This document shows positions 48,701-58,995 of a stretch of DNA of 64,000 nucleotides, in pieces. The stretch's first letter is position 1, and each line of letters starts with the position of its first letter. The notes below the pieces were generated by a model. That model did not search any database. It was given only the letters and a program-made list of their open reading frames with translations, and was not told where the DNA came from. The DNA comes from Lateolabrax maculatus (taxonomy: Eukaryota > Chordata > Actinopteri > Acropomatiformes > Lateolabracidae), in the NCBI GenBank assembly GCA_031216445.1, contig CM062219.1:10698501-10762500 (forward strand). Direction: 5' to 3'. The position numbers and the translations under genes are program-made.

Positions 48701-51700
48701 AGCTCTAAAACACTTATTTCTAAAATAGCTGTTCGGAGAAGGGCAAGACTTTGTGTTTGATGTACTGTATGCAGCAGAATGCGCTACCAGAAAATCTGCA
48801 ATAACTGTGTCATACTATTGATCATCATGAAGCAAGATCCCAGTTTCTCGCACCTGGAATAAATCATTCTATGCCAAAAGAATTAGCAATTTCTTCTGAA
48901 ATTAATAATTCAGAAAAATGTTGGGAATAGATTAACCAGATCAAGAATAAGATAACCCGCTGAGGAAAAAGACTGAGGAGTTATGGACCATAACTGACCT
49001 GTTATGCATGTCACGTTGTACTTCTGGTGTCCAGCCCTATGCAGGATCAGGCGAGCCATGTGGTCCCCCAACTCTTGGGCTTCTCTCAGACGGTACTGGG
49101 ATAACAGACTGTACAGGAGTGCTAGACAAAGCCTTGTCTCCTTGAAGACACTACGACGATCACAGCCTAACAGAGAGACAAATGATTACCATTTCAGACT
49201 GAATGTAACCATGTGGTGTACTTAAATGGTAAAAAAACGAAGCAGTGGTTCTTACTTTTGTTACTCTCCTCACAAATTTCAGACCGCCATGTATCTGCAC
49301 TTTTTGGGTACGAGCCACACAGGAAAAGATGTTCACCTGAGGGGAGAAGAATGAAATACTAAACAACAACAACAATAATTACTCAGATATAACTCATGGG
49401 CTTTTCTTCGATCACAGTCAAATTATTTTGTATCTGGTTTGTTTTGCTTTAAACAACCTGATTTATTTCCAGTAGCTGGTACAACAACCGTGGTTAGATA
49501 AATAGATTCCCTTTGCTACAAACCTGGGTAACTCAGCAGTGCAGGACCCTCCTCTAGCCTTTCTCCTGTAGCCTGCAGAGCAGTTTGGATCTGGGACGTG
49601 ATGACAGACAACTGTTGTTGTTCTTCCTCTGCGCCATCACACCCTTTAAAGCTTTTCAGTTCCTCCGTGTACTGCTGGGTGATCTTGTAGACCCACTGCC
49701 ACACTCCCAACAATCTGGCCGCAAAAGAAAATCACCAATCTTGTTTGACTTTGAGACAGTCTTAAAGTCCAGTTAAAACATGACATACAATGACAAAGAC
49801 TGACATGCACAACAACAAATAATTTACTATTCATCATGAACACTGACACATAAAAAGAGATTCAGAGATGGTCTGTACCTGCTGGATGGTCGCTGGGGAA
49901 CAGGTCGTGCTTGACGTGTAAAACTGGATTGCTCTTCCTTCTCATCCTGTAACAGAGGCACACAGTGTACATCTGACGGCCAAAGCTTTGGTGGCTGGGA
50001 TTCCTTCTCTGGAGAGGTCCAAATAGTTCTTTGCTGCAGGCTGTAGGTTTGATCAAGAGAATCAGAGACCAGCTGCAAGATAAGCAGGACTGTGGATAGA
50101 CTGTGAGATGATAACTGACAGTGACCAGTCTGGTGGGACTCAGGGTGAGGGGTCAGCAGGAGGCGTATCAGCTGTTTACTGAGCTCTACCACCAGCCCCA
50201 GGCAGCGTGGCCCATCTGAATTAATGCTATCCCAGGGAAGAAAAGAGAGAAGGGCTTTGAGAAGGCGCAGGAGGCAAGTAGAAACCGAGGTATTATTTTT
50301 CCCTGTGTGGACCACAGAGCTGGGGATCAAATGGAGTAAAGCAGCAAATCGCACCACACAGGAGAGAGTATGCTTTAGCAGACGGGTTCGGTGTGCCACA
50401 GCATTTCCTAGAGACATGCCAAAAGCCCAGGCTGTTAACAGTTTACTCTGAATTTTCCCAAGTTCACTATGGAGAAAATGAGTCTTCCTCTCTGTTTCAA
50501 CAAAGCCCATTTCATAGTCTGGGCTAGTAACAACTCCCGTGTCAGTCTGTGTGTCCAGGGCGTGGAGTGTGTCAAACATTGAGGAAAACTCCAGACGACC
50601 GCCATCCTCCAAATGAGAACCAGCAGGAGGTCCGTCTAAATCAGAGTCATCCTCAAAGAAAGTCTAGAGATAAAAAACAAACAGCAGGTTAAAGACCACT
50701 AACACAACTAAATCAAGCAATTGATAAAGCAGACATGACATATAATTACTCATAATCACATGCACTATAGGAATTTGATTATTTTCACTGTAAGTAGTAA
50801 TCTGACATCAAATGTTTTCCAACTTAAAAGACAAAGGAATATAAACTTTAAGACACTAAGAATATACCAATGCTGGAACAAAAATATGGTAGGGATAGGT
50901 CAAAAATCTGATTTCTCATTTGCTTCTTACCTTAATGTATGTGTATCCACTGTCAGTGTATATAGCCTACACCAAACTCAGAATCTAAAGCTTTACATTT
51001 CTAGTTTATACTATTTGACCAACCTGTACTTTTTCAAGAAGCTCCTTGGTACCACCCAATGTCCCATGGTCCTGCAGGAAAAGTGGCAAAGTGGATCCAT
51101 CTGTGGCTGCTGAAATGACAGAGTCTGTGGTGTTGGGCCCATGTTTAAGAATGGGGTTGGATACCTCATAGCTGCTGTCAAGATTCAGGCAAGAAACGGA
51201 CTCCAGCCATGCTCTCACATGAATCTGAAAATATCAAATGTGAGGACACCATATTGTCAAGAATAGTCCCACAGAAAGTACAAAGAAAAGCTGAAGCTGA
51301 GTAAGATCCCTATTCCCACTTCTAGAAGTCTCTGGTTCACCACCTGTGATCTATCCAGTATCCGGCTGGCTTTCTCAAGTTCCTTGCTTGTGTCCATTAG
51401 AAGTGTTTTCAGCAACAGGGCAGGAGAAGGCCTGTCTAGCACCCTCATAACTGTGGCCATATAGCCATCAGACACAATGAGATACAACAGCCGTGGATGC
51501 CAGGTGACAGAATACCGCTGCCTCAGGACATCCCGCACAGACAAGCTAGAGCTGGACAGAGAGGCTTCCCCTTTCCCTGCAGACATTGGTGGCCTGCAGA
51601 GCAAAATGACAGATGGTAGAAAAACAGAAAACCTTTCATCACTGACATTAAATATATTATTGCCAAAACAATTAGTCAATTGATAATAAATTAATTGCCA

Positions 51701-54612
51701 ACTATCAACTATTTTGATAATTGAATAATCGTGCTTAATTGTAATTTTTCCCAGCCAAAATACCAAAAATTTTTTGTGAGGATTGGCTGATTTTCTGTCT
51801 TGTATATTATTATTAACTGAATCTTGTTAGGTTTTGGACTGTTGGTCACACAAAACAAGACATCTGAAGATGACATCTTTGGCTTTAGCCTTACATTATA
51901 TAGAATAAAACATTACATCAACCTTAAGACAATAGAAAAGAGAGAGCAATGACTTGGCTCCCATGTTAAAAAGTGAAAGTGAAGCAATCAATAGAAAAGG
52001 TGACCACAGATGAAAGAAGAGAAATAAGAATTAAGAACATCAGCCCACAGAAATCAGTAACTTGTAACATGGGGTGGTAAGTGATGAGCAAAATGTCTCA
52101 AATGTAAACCTGTAAGTGATGAGAGGGTGCAGGGGTAGGAAGTGTGCAGGCCCAAAGTCAACACTGCAACCAGAGGTTGTTAGAGTGAGAAGCCCCCCAA
52201 GGCGAGAAAACATAAGAAGGGAGCCTCTCTTCAGAACACAGGCTAGGAAAAGGCCGCCCGGTGACCAGCTCACACTGCCCACCCAGTAGGACCTAAAAGA
52301 GAAGATATGTAAAATCAATTTCTGAATAAATACACACTGTACATCAAAGATTTGTCCTAATGACAGACGGCATTTAGGCAGCGTAACACACCCTTTGGTG
52401 GCAATCCTTTTCTGGTGTCTTACATCTTGGCTGTCTTTTTCACAATTGTAAATATATTGTTTTCTTTGAGGTGATTCTGGGAAGTGATCATTTCTCTCTC
52501 AGATGCTGAACTCAGGCAACACTAGTTTTTTTTTATTTAAAGTAGTGAAGATTCAGTCACAGACTTTCGCCAGCAATATTTAGACTACACAGATGTTGAC
52601 CCCCAGGTTAGGCCTCTCATTGGCTGACTACTGCACAACACCAACCACAACACCTTTTCCCATTTTCACCTATACATACTGTACCTTATGTATTTAGAGG
52701 GGATCTCCATTTTCTTACTTCCACATCCTCCAAGGCCACTTGATATTGAGACGAAATTCTGTGTGCTCACAAAGAGGACCTGTGTAGCCTGCATTCAACA
52801 ACAGGAATTACAAATCTTGATCAACATTTCTACAGATGGAAAGAGATGGAGCTGGAAAGAAAATTGATGAAGATGTGAAAAAGAGATGGCCAGATGCTCA
52901 CCTTAGGCTGTCTCTGGTTTAGGATGATGGCTAACAGTCGGCCATCTGGTGAGAAGGCTGGCACCAAGGCCCCTCTGGACTTCACTGGTTGACAGGGTGG
53001 GGTGAGACGAGACATTGGGTATGTCTTGGTGGCCCACTGTATGCTGTATCCCACTGAACTACAAAGAGAAATTTGTACTTTTAACTACTGTAATACCCAA
53101 TGAGAGCAATGTCTGTTACATAAACCCACTCACTCACTCACCCCACTCTCACATGGCCGTCTTCCCATTGAATTTTCAGGCAGGTCATGATTAGCTTCTT
53201 CCCAGATGTGAAAACAAAGGCTGATAAGCAGGCATCACCCATAACCTAAGGGAGTTTGGAGAAAGATAAAATAAGATATTATAGAAAAAAAAAATGGAGT
53301 GCAGGTCTGTAAAATAGTGCCATTGATTAAAATATTACACAATGTGTGAACTATGTATTCTACTCATTATAGAGACCTCTGTCTTGACAAAGATGGTGTG
53401 TTGGGATGCTTCTTTGTCTTTTGAAGAAGGCAGAATGGAGTCTTCAAGGGGCTGTATATGTGTCCAGTGTCCCTTGATTATGCCATCTCGTACCCCCATC
53501 AAATCCCTGACATCCATACACTCCCACAAGAAAACTTGCCCGGTTATGGCTACCAGGAGCACACGCATCCCATCCCCTGAAACTTGAAGTGACAGCCGTG
53601 TGGCATTCACTGTGGAAACATACACACATAAATCAATGGATTGAAGATTTAATATCTAATTTAAATGTAATAATTGGAATTAGGATACTCTATGTGCAGC
53701 TCAAATTAAAAACAAATTAGGAGTAAACATCACCTTACAAAAACCCACCCACAATCTGTTGCCATTGTTATATACAGGATAAAATATGTAAGCAAACAGA
53801 TACTTGTACATCTCAGGTCAAGATTGCACACTCCCACATACAAGTGACTGCATATTACAGTCTCACAGTTATGAGATTACATGTGTAGATACATGTTGTG
53901 AATGTCCACACTTGATGATCAAAATTATCCAAAAAGATCAAATGTTAAATCAGCAGGTCTAAGCTTTTTTTTTTTTTTTCTTCAGATGATTATTGCAGCT
54001 TTAATGTTATCCCCGCTGGTAACCAAGCAGTTTAAGACGAAAGCTGGTATGAAACTTGTATACATACATTAACTGTGCATACCTTGAGTGGTGGTCATCA
54101 TATTAACTACTTCTGGGACTGCTGCAGCAGTCTTCAACAAGTCTTTATCCCTGTTCCACAGAAACAGCTCTCCTGAGACCAAAAGTCCACAAAGCCACAT
54201 ACCTGAAAAACAAAAAGAGACTAGTAATGTATTCTCGGAACTGACTGGCGACAAGTGTTTTGCTTTAAGTCGACACACTAAATTCACCATTGTGGGATGA
54301 AGACATTGTCACCACATTGTTGAGCAGAGGATGGAGTTTAGGAGTCCTCTTCTTTGTGCGACCAGACACCATGTTGATCTCACTGATCCGTTTGTCATCT
54401 AACAGGAACACAGACTCCTTCTCCTGAAAAGTGACACGACACAGATTCACACTTATGTTCTTCTGACAAGGACAATGACGTTTTAGTGTCACTGGCTGAA
54501 ATGCTTCTTCTTAACACTTTACTGTCCTCACCTTGCCAAGCCAACAGAATCGTGGCCATGGTTTCTTCCGTTTGATGCTGGATGACAAAACAACCTCCAA
54601 CCTTAGATCCAT
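36461..54612 (-). CDS. cplane1: Ciliogenesis and planar polarity effector 1 (CPLANE1), complete
   Basis: CPLANE1 (C5orf42, JBTS17) works with Inturned, Fuzzy and WDPCP at the basal body and transition zone to load IFT-A components and build cilia; human mutations cause Joubert and orofaciodigital syndromes. I placed 49 coding exons with consistent phase from ATG (54612) to TGA (36461). They total 9,792 nt, an exact multiple of three, giving 3,263 residues against about 3,200 in human. The N-terminus (MDLRLEVVLSSSIKRKKPWPR, then EKESVFLLDDK) matches human closely. Residues 1-464 are WD40-like; 2000-2430 are Pro/Gln/Ser-rich; a basic Arg-rich segment lies near 2945-2990. The C-terminus is acidic with IDWAAIERMV. 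A non-coding first exon lies upstream of 54930. Introns are short (mostly 75-500 nt). Two donors appear to be GC rather than GT. Confidence 0.96.
40056..42948 (-). CDS. cplane1: cplane1 coding exons 29-37: Pro/Gln-rich region
   Basis: Exons are 42681-42948 (or from 42942), 42238-42600, 41454-42131, 41188-41360, 41015-41102, 40824-40902, 40574-40714, 40253-40315 and 40056-40141 (residues about 1993-2638). Exons 29-31 encode low-complexity Pro/Gln/Ser sequence with repeated GLRLLHFQP/GLKLLQLQRP-like motifs. Exon 32 carries RLISMEELTSSVIG and exon 33 the basic KKRREEKVGRARKTEITF with FRPNDSI. Exons 31 and 32 have no usable GT donor in phase; the frame is kept only if introns 31 and 32 begin with GC (ATG then GCAAGA; AG then GCAATC). 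Exon 29 can start at either of two in-frame AGs six bases apart. Confidence 0.88.
43293..45310 (-). CDS. cplane1: cplane1 coding exons 25-28
   Basis: Exons are 44195-45310, 43623-43768, 43446-43531 and 43293-43357 (residues about 1521-1992). Exon 25, at 1,116 nt, is the largest of the gene. It encodes a basic opening (GKKAKNVRDRKHAKRTAVKI), WEFELEDEEYLNFLELFLSY, and AQFPELGRLLEWMVRWADRRV, all well-formed globular-looking sequence. Exons 26-28 are short and encode acidic, Ser-rich linkers (DELEELTFHRTPLP, SSDSEGLEVSSS, LADLDLSENAEDLSSS). Confidence 0.93.
43769..44194. other. cplane1 intron 25; nothing recognised
   Basis: 426-base AT-rich intron. No exon-like frame or repeat seen. Confidence 0.8.
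45403..47974 (-). CDS. cplane1: cplane1 coding exons 17-24
   Basis: Exons are 47838-47974, 47534-47751, 47288-47452, 46752-46899, 46554-46651, 46310-46459, 46101-46212 and 45403-45718 (residues about 1073-1520). Encoded landmarks are QRLLLLLRSARGCHPAAQWYIS, KFVTRSGFFRRGPNKDGHLD, LCGLCWMHHVRDQL, DALRWACRFLPFSCFL, VADALVRAFPEEEESVRVPL and KLRQRRKHLGRLRRHL. For exon 21 the frame requires use of the second AG of CAGAGAG (start at 46651); the first AG would break the frame. Confidence 0.91.
48115..51224 (-). CDS. cplane1: cplane1 coding exons 10-16
   Basis: Exons are 51024-51224, 49879-50663, 49524-49714, 49256-49336, 48999-49166, 48427-48594 and 48115-48346 (residues about 465-1072). Phases run 0, 2, 1, 1, 1, 1, 2. 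The region is leucine-rich and looks helical. It includes LLTAWAFGMSLGN and SVLRLL-like stretches in the 785-nt exon 11, and in exon 16 VDYAQDLLLLGGLLPETVWLAYHLGDWKTAVSLS (split here as VDYAQDLLLLGG and VWLAYHLGDWKTAVSL). The exon 15 acceptor is a CAGCAG tandem, so one alanine may be optional. Confidence 0.92.
51320..54612 (-). CDS. cplane1: cplane1 coding exons 1-9: N-terminal propeller
   Basis: Exons are 54532-54612, 54288-54423, 54083-54202, 53377-53609, 53142-53245, 52902-53058, 52685-52788, 52110-52292 and 51320-51593 (residues 1-464). Landmarks are WLGKEKESVFLLDDKRISEIN, GELFLWNRDKDLLKT, VAITGQVFLWE, PVKSRGALVPAFSPDGRLLA, SYWVGSVSWSPGGLFLACVL, GCSVDFGPAHFLPLHPLITY and HPRLLYLIVSDGYM, each with a clear human counterpart. 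The repeated LFLW/FLWE strands indicate WD40-like blades. The exon 4 donor reads GAG then GTCTCT, an unusually poor match to consensus. Confidence 0.94.
51594..52109. other. cplane1 intron 8, largely a dispersed repeat
   Basis: 516 bases, about half of which is the repeat copy described at 51650-51910. No coding content. Confidence 0.75.
51650..51910. mobile_element. ATTAATCG-type dispersed repeat in cplane1 intron 8
   Basis: AATTGATAATAAATTAATTG, CAACTATTTTGATAATTGA, then GGTTTTGGACTGTTGGTCAC, ACAAAACAAGACATCTGAAG and GATGACATCTTTGGC follow the order and spacing of the same non-autonomous teleost repeat that is found in wdr70 intron 8. This copy has lost part of its middle. Confidence 0.7.
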
Positions 54613-54639
54613 GTTTTAAAGACAGCATCAGCTCTTCCT
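54613..54639 (-). other. cplane1 5' UTR part of the first coding exon
   Basis: A CTTCCCTTCC tract and a CAG acceptor precede 54639, giving a 27-nt leader before the ATG. The next upstream donor (GTAAGT) ends a putative non-coding exon at 54930. Confidence 0.5.
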
Positions 54640-54929
54640 CTGGATTATGCACTCAGGAAGGGAAGATTGCAGGATCCCACTAGACAACCAACACGATATA
54701 AATCTATAGGTTAGCTGACAAGCCACAAGTTTGCTGCAATGTAGACATTCTTAAATCATTATTAAATATGCAACAAAATCGTTATATGTTTACGGCAATA
54801 ACTGGTTTATACTGACAAGGTTAATGTGTTGTGTTACTTGCTGTTATCCGTTCTTTGAACCAACAAAAACCATCACCAAGGATAACCCTACCGTGGACTA
54901 GCATTAGCTTCCGAGCTAATTTTACTTAC

Positions 54930-55250
54930 TGCGCGGAGCTTTAGTCCCGAGAAATACCAAACGTGAGCACTTCAACGACGTGGGGTAGCGTCAGGTGTTG
55001 TACAAATAAACCATTTGGTGGCGAAAGTGTTTTTATAACTATGAAATGACATGTTATACCGCAGCTAATCATGAAATATTTCGAAACTCCCTCCGCTTCA
55101 GTAGCCAGAATAGTTTCCCATGATCCTCTTGGAGGAAGCTTCGACGCGTTGCCGTAGGAACGTCGAGGTCCGGAAGTAGTGACAGTTTTAGTTCTCTCAA
55201 AAACAACTTTATCTTTCTTAAACTTAGCCGTCTTCAATTCATTTATGGAG
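54930..55250 (-). promoter_or_regulatory. cplane1 non-coding first exon and promoter
   Basis: A strong donor (GCA then GTAAGT) ends a probable non-coding exon at 54930. Upstream on the transcribed sense are CpG-containing sequence, an ETS site (CCGGAAGT, plus strand 55170-55177), and GTTGCC-GT-AGGAAC at 55148-55161, which differs at one half-site position from the RFX X-box consensus used in ciliary gene promoters. The start site is not resolvable by eye. Confidence 0.55.
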
Positions 55251-58200
55251 TTCATTAGTTATTTTATCTTTTGAGCACCTTTCTGAACGTACCGAACATA
55301 ACAGTTTATAGGACTTTTCAGCCTTAGACTGAAGCGTAACCTAAATTAGTAGCCTAATGATTGAAGAGCATTTTGTTGCCTCTCCATTATGGGTCAGCAG
55401 CTCAGAGCCACTTGAATTGGCTGCAGTTGTGTTACTTGGTCCTTTACAAGCTTTTCATTATATTGCCATGGTCCTCTGACATTTCTATGCAAGTCTTTAA
55501 TGATTCCCTAGAGCACCCCCGTTAGAGAGGTAGGTGTTTCTTGATTGTTTGCTTTTTGCTTTTGATTTTTAAATTGAGCCACACACACATTCGGGAGCAG
55601 GGGCAAAAGGGGGAAATAGCCCCCAGAGAGTTTCAGGGCAGGGCCTGTTGACACAACACAGGGATGGGGTACATCCATGGGTGACCAACACACAATAAGT
55701 AAGCCGGTTGCAAGTTGGGTTGGCCTAAAATTGAACTAGCTAATTGCCACATATAACTGTGGGCAATGTGAAGTGCACTGCTCATTCACATATGCTACAA
55801 AATACTGCTGCACAAGCATACCTTTGCCAGCAGATGGCAATGCTACAACAGCAGTTACTGCTAAGAATGCATACCCAGCATAGCAAAGTGTTTTTGAGTT
55901 CACATGAAAGCCAGTTTTGACTAGAGAATAAGAGATCACTGTCCAAGATAAACTGAGGCATAAGAAGCTTTTTGTACTGTGTCTCTGAGCTATGCACATA
56001 TCTCTCCACAAGGTCAATTTTCTCTGAGGAACAAGCAGGCCTATTAACTGTCTGAATGTTTGTGTGCAATAAGTGGTCTTCTACACTATTAACATGCTTT
56101 GGGTTGTGTGGACCCTTAAGGATTGGTCTCTTATTGGCTTTCAGAGAGTTATTAGGTTTGCCCCCCCCCGGCCCCTGCTGGTATTTAATTACCCTTTCCT
56201 TTTCATCATGATGGAGATGACGGCAGCCATTGCCAGCCAATAGGTGAAAGAGGAGACTTCACCAGACCTTAATTGGTTCATTTGCCTCTGCCTGCCAGGC
56301 GCAGATGGAGCTCTTTATTACTGTCACTGCCAGGTTCATTCTGGTCTGATGAGGACCGTTTTAAGAGGGAGAGCTTGACATCAAATAAGGACATGATGAC
56401 ATGGTCAAAACAGAATGATAATCAGGATAAGAGCAGTTTCAAGAAAGAAACAGTTAAAGCCTTATACACTCTTTATGCATTCATAATATAAGCGTCCCCA
56501 TTCTTTCCAGTTTCTTACATTGTTTCAAAAGAGCAAGAGTACCATATATTATTGTCATGTTTATGAGCTTATTGTTTGAAAAAAATATATGGGTCCAGGG
56601 ATTCAATTGCATCCCTTGGAACCATTCCTGAATAAGGCTTTTATGCATAGTACCTGTGTGTACATGTGTATAAATGTTTGCATATGTGCATACATGTTCC
56701 TCTCACAAAGTATCAGCCTACTGTTGGGATATTTTAGTCTTTTAGTTTGTTTCAGAACATCAGTTTACTTACCAAGCAAGTAGATCCAAGTCCTCTGAAA
56801 ACTGCTATTTGCTTCTGAAAGGCCATTTTGGTTTGAATTTGCATCAGTCTCTGATATAGAACACCTATCAGGAGACAAAAACAATTAAATTAGCATAAAA
56901 TACCATTAGCAAAGTAAAAAGTATATCCATGCAAATTTGTATCTCAGTTTTTTAAGCACTGATTATAATGCACAAGCAGGTTAAGACTGAAGGATGTGCA
57001 TGAATCACCCATCCTTTTTACATTAGACAGAAAAAACATTGAAGTAAGAAGTAATGTAGTTCTCCTCTGTAATTATTCTATAATTCTCTAAACTCTCTAA
57101 TAATTACTATTTATTTGAATGTCAACAAGACATGCCTGCACAGAAGGTGATGGTTGAGTTAGGATTTCTGGACAATCCCTGTGTAAACTGAACGATTACT
57201 ACATGTGCATTCTAGAGATTTTATCATGTGTTGGACCACAAAGGATCAGTATGATGTTTGCATAATGATCCTCAAGCAAACGGTAATAGTGGACTCCTTT
57301 TACTTTCGACAAACTGTATAGCCATTACAACAACGTGCGATTAACTACAGAACATTAATCCATCTACGTCTTCAGTGTTCAATATACGGACATTAGTTGG
57401 CATGGTAACCTCATTTGCAACCTGCAGGCCTCATTCATTCTGATAAACAATTCAATATTCCTTCTCACAGCAACAGTGGGTCCGAATATGTCAGCTTCAA
57501 GTCTCTCGGTGTGCACTCAATCATCACCTGTCTTTGGAGGGCTGGATTTGTAGTGATGGTTGGTTTCCATCATCACGTTTGTTGGGAAGATTTGTTAGTG
57601 TACTGAGTGCAGCGTTGTGAGTTAAATATTGACAAATGGGTGTTCAAAGTCTAATTCAGCATTTGAGGATGAAAAATGTTGGAGTGTTTCCACTCCGGTG
57701 CATATTTAGGATGTGAGGTCACAGATGCTTTATTTGAGTGTAACTTTAGGCTGCTATAAGTTCAGAGGAATAGCTCAACATTTTGGGATACAAGCTTGTT
57801 TGCTTTCCTGCCGAAGGGTTTGATGAGAAGAGTACCGGTCTCATATCTGTCAGTTAAATATGAAGCTTAGCTTGGCTCAAAGAGTTCTTGAACAAATTCA
57901 GATTTTTCCATGAAAATTATACAATGAACTTGCAGATCAATTGTTATAGATTGAACTACCCAGCAGTATAAAGCAGTTAAAAGTATCACCCTTAATAATA
58001 ATCAAACAATATAATGTTTATGATAATAGGCTATAACACTTTGGAGGGGGCATTCGGTATAAGCAGTATTCATTTTGATACTCTATGTATATTCTGAATT
58101 TTGAATGGAGGAAATTTACTTGTAAATTAGTACTTTTCGCAACGAGGTATTACTGCTTTCACTTAAATGATCGAAATACTTATTCCATCATTGCTCCCAA

Positions 58201-58280
58201 GCCAGTGCACATCTGCCCCTTCCCTCAACCCCAAGTGATGCAGCTTTTTCTCCCAGCTCTGCCCCCGCACACCTGGACCA
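55251..58280. other. Intergenic region upstream of cplane1; no gene seen
   Basis: Three kilobases without an exon-like frame. A C9 run lies at about 56161. A GC-balanced stretch at about 56230-56400 (CCTTAATTGGTTCATTTGCC, GCCAGGCGCAGATGGAGC) has the look of conserved regulatory DNA but cannot be tested here. A truncated dispersed repeat lies at 57768-57890. Confidence 0.65.
57768..57890. mobile_element. Truncated common fish dispersed repeat
   Basis: CAACATTTTGGGATACAAGC, TTTGCTTTCCTGCCGA, TTTGATGAGAAGAGTACCGG, CTCATATCTGTCAGTTAAAT and ATGAAGCTTAGCTTGGC follow the order of a very abundant non-coding teleost interspersed repeat, with an internal deletion between the last two parts. Confidence 0.65.
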
Positions 58281-58995
58281 ATTAAGAGTTCATTCAAGCA
58301 CTGCTGATCGGCTGAGACGTAGAATCGGATCTACTTTCGGAATCGATCAGACGCGCAGGAGTCAATAGACCAAACCCTCGCATTTGTTTTTTGGGGCTAA
58401 ATATGTCGGACGTTCTTCTCCTTTAAAATTTTCCGCGAAACAGCAACGTGCTTACTTTGACGGCTCAGGCGTCACGGCAGCGGCCGCCCTCTCTGCCGTG
58501 TGATTGGCCGAGCCGTGGGAATATTCAAATGCGGCCTTGATTGATTGGCCCGGAGCCGGCTTCAGCGGCGCAGAGGACTCATTTCCATTCCGACATCAGC
58601 CTCTGAGGCACACACAGCTTCGGTCGGCTGCCGGGAGGGGATACAGGCGGCTGCACGGAGAGCAAAATCGGTGAAATTTCCCTGTACACGGGTGTTGAAT
58701 ATGTCGGGGAAGTGCGGTTAACGGAGCCCGCCTCATCAATGGATATATCCCCGGAGGTTTCCAGTGTGCAGTCCGAAATCAGTGGCGAGATTTGCGTTTG
58801 CAGAGGAAATACGCCTTCCGAGCAGGAGAACAACCAATCAGCCGTGGCGAACCAAAGATAAACAAGCCTTATGATAAGACAAAACTCTGTAAGACACTGA
58901 TCATGTTTCTTATTCCCACCCTGACGTGTCGGGGACACTGTGTGTGGCTCGGTTAAAATGTTTCTTAGAGCAGAAAATGTTTAGTTTGTAGGTAC
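58280..58995 (+). promoter_or_regulatory. CpG-rich block with CCAAT boxes, likely promoter of an unseen gene
   Basis: CpG density rises sharply compared with everything else in the window (for example 58450-58660). It has inverted CCAAT boxes at 58503-58507 and 58544-58548, a forward CCAAT at 58834-58838, and a GCGGCCGC site. There is no TATA box. A possible plus-strand donor (TAG then GTACGA) is at 58991/58992, which would close a non-coding first exon reading rightwards. I cannot identify the gene, and the direction is inferred. Confidence 0.55.

Noticed and set aside
58579..58938. 119-codon minus-strand open frame across the CpG-rich block
   Set aside because: Open frames are expected in CpG-rich DNA with few stop triplets; the composition is random-looking and no family is recognised.
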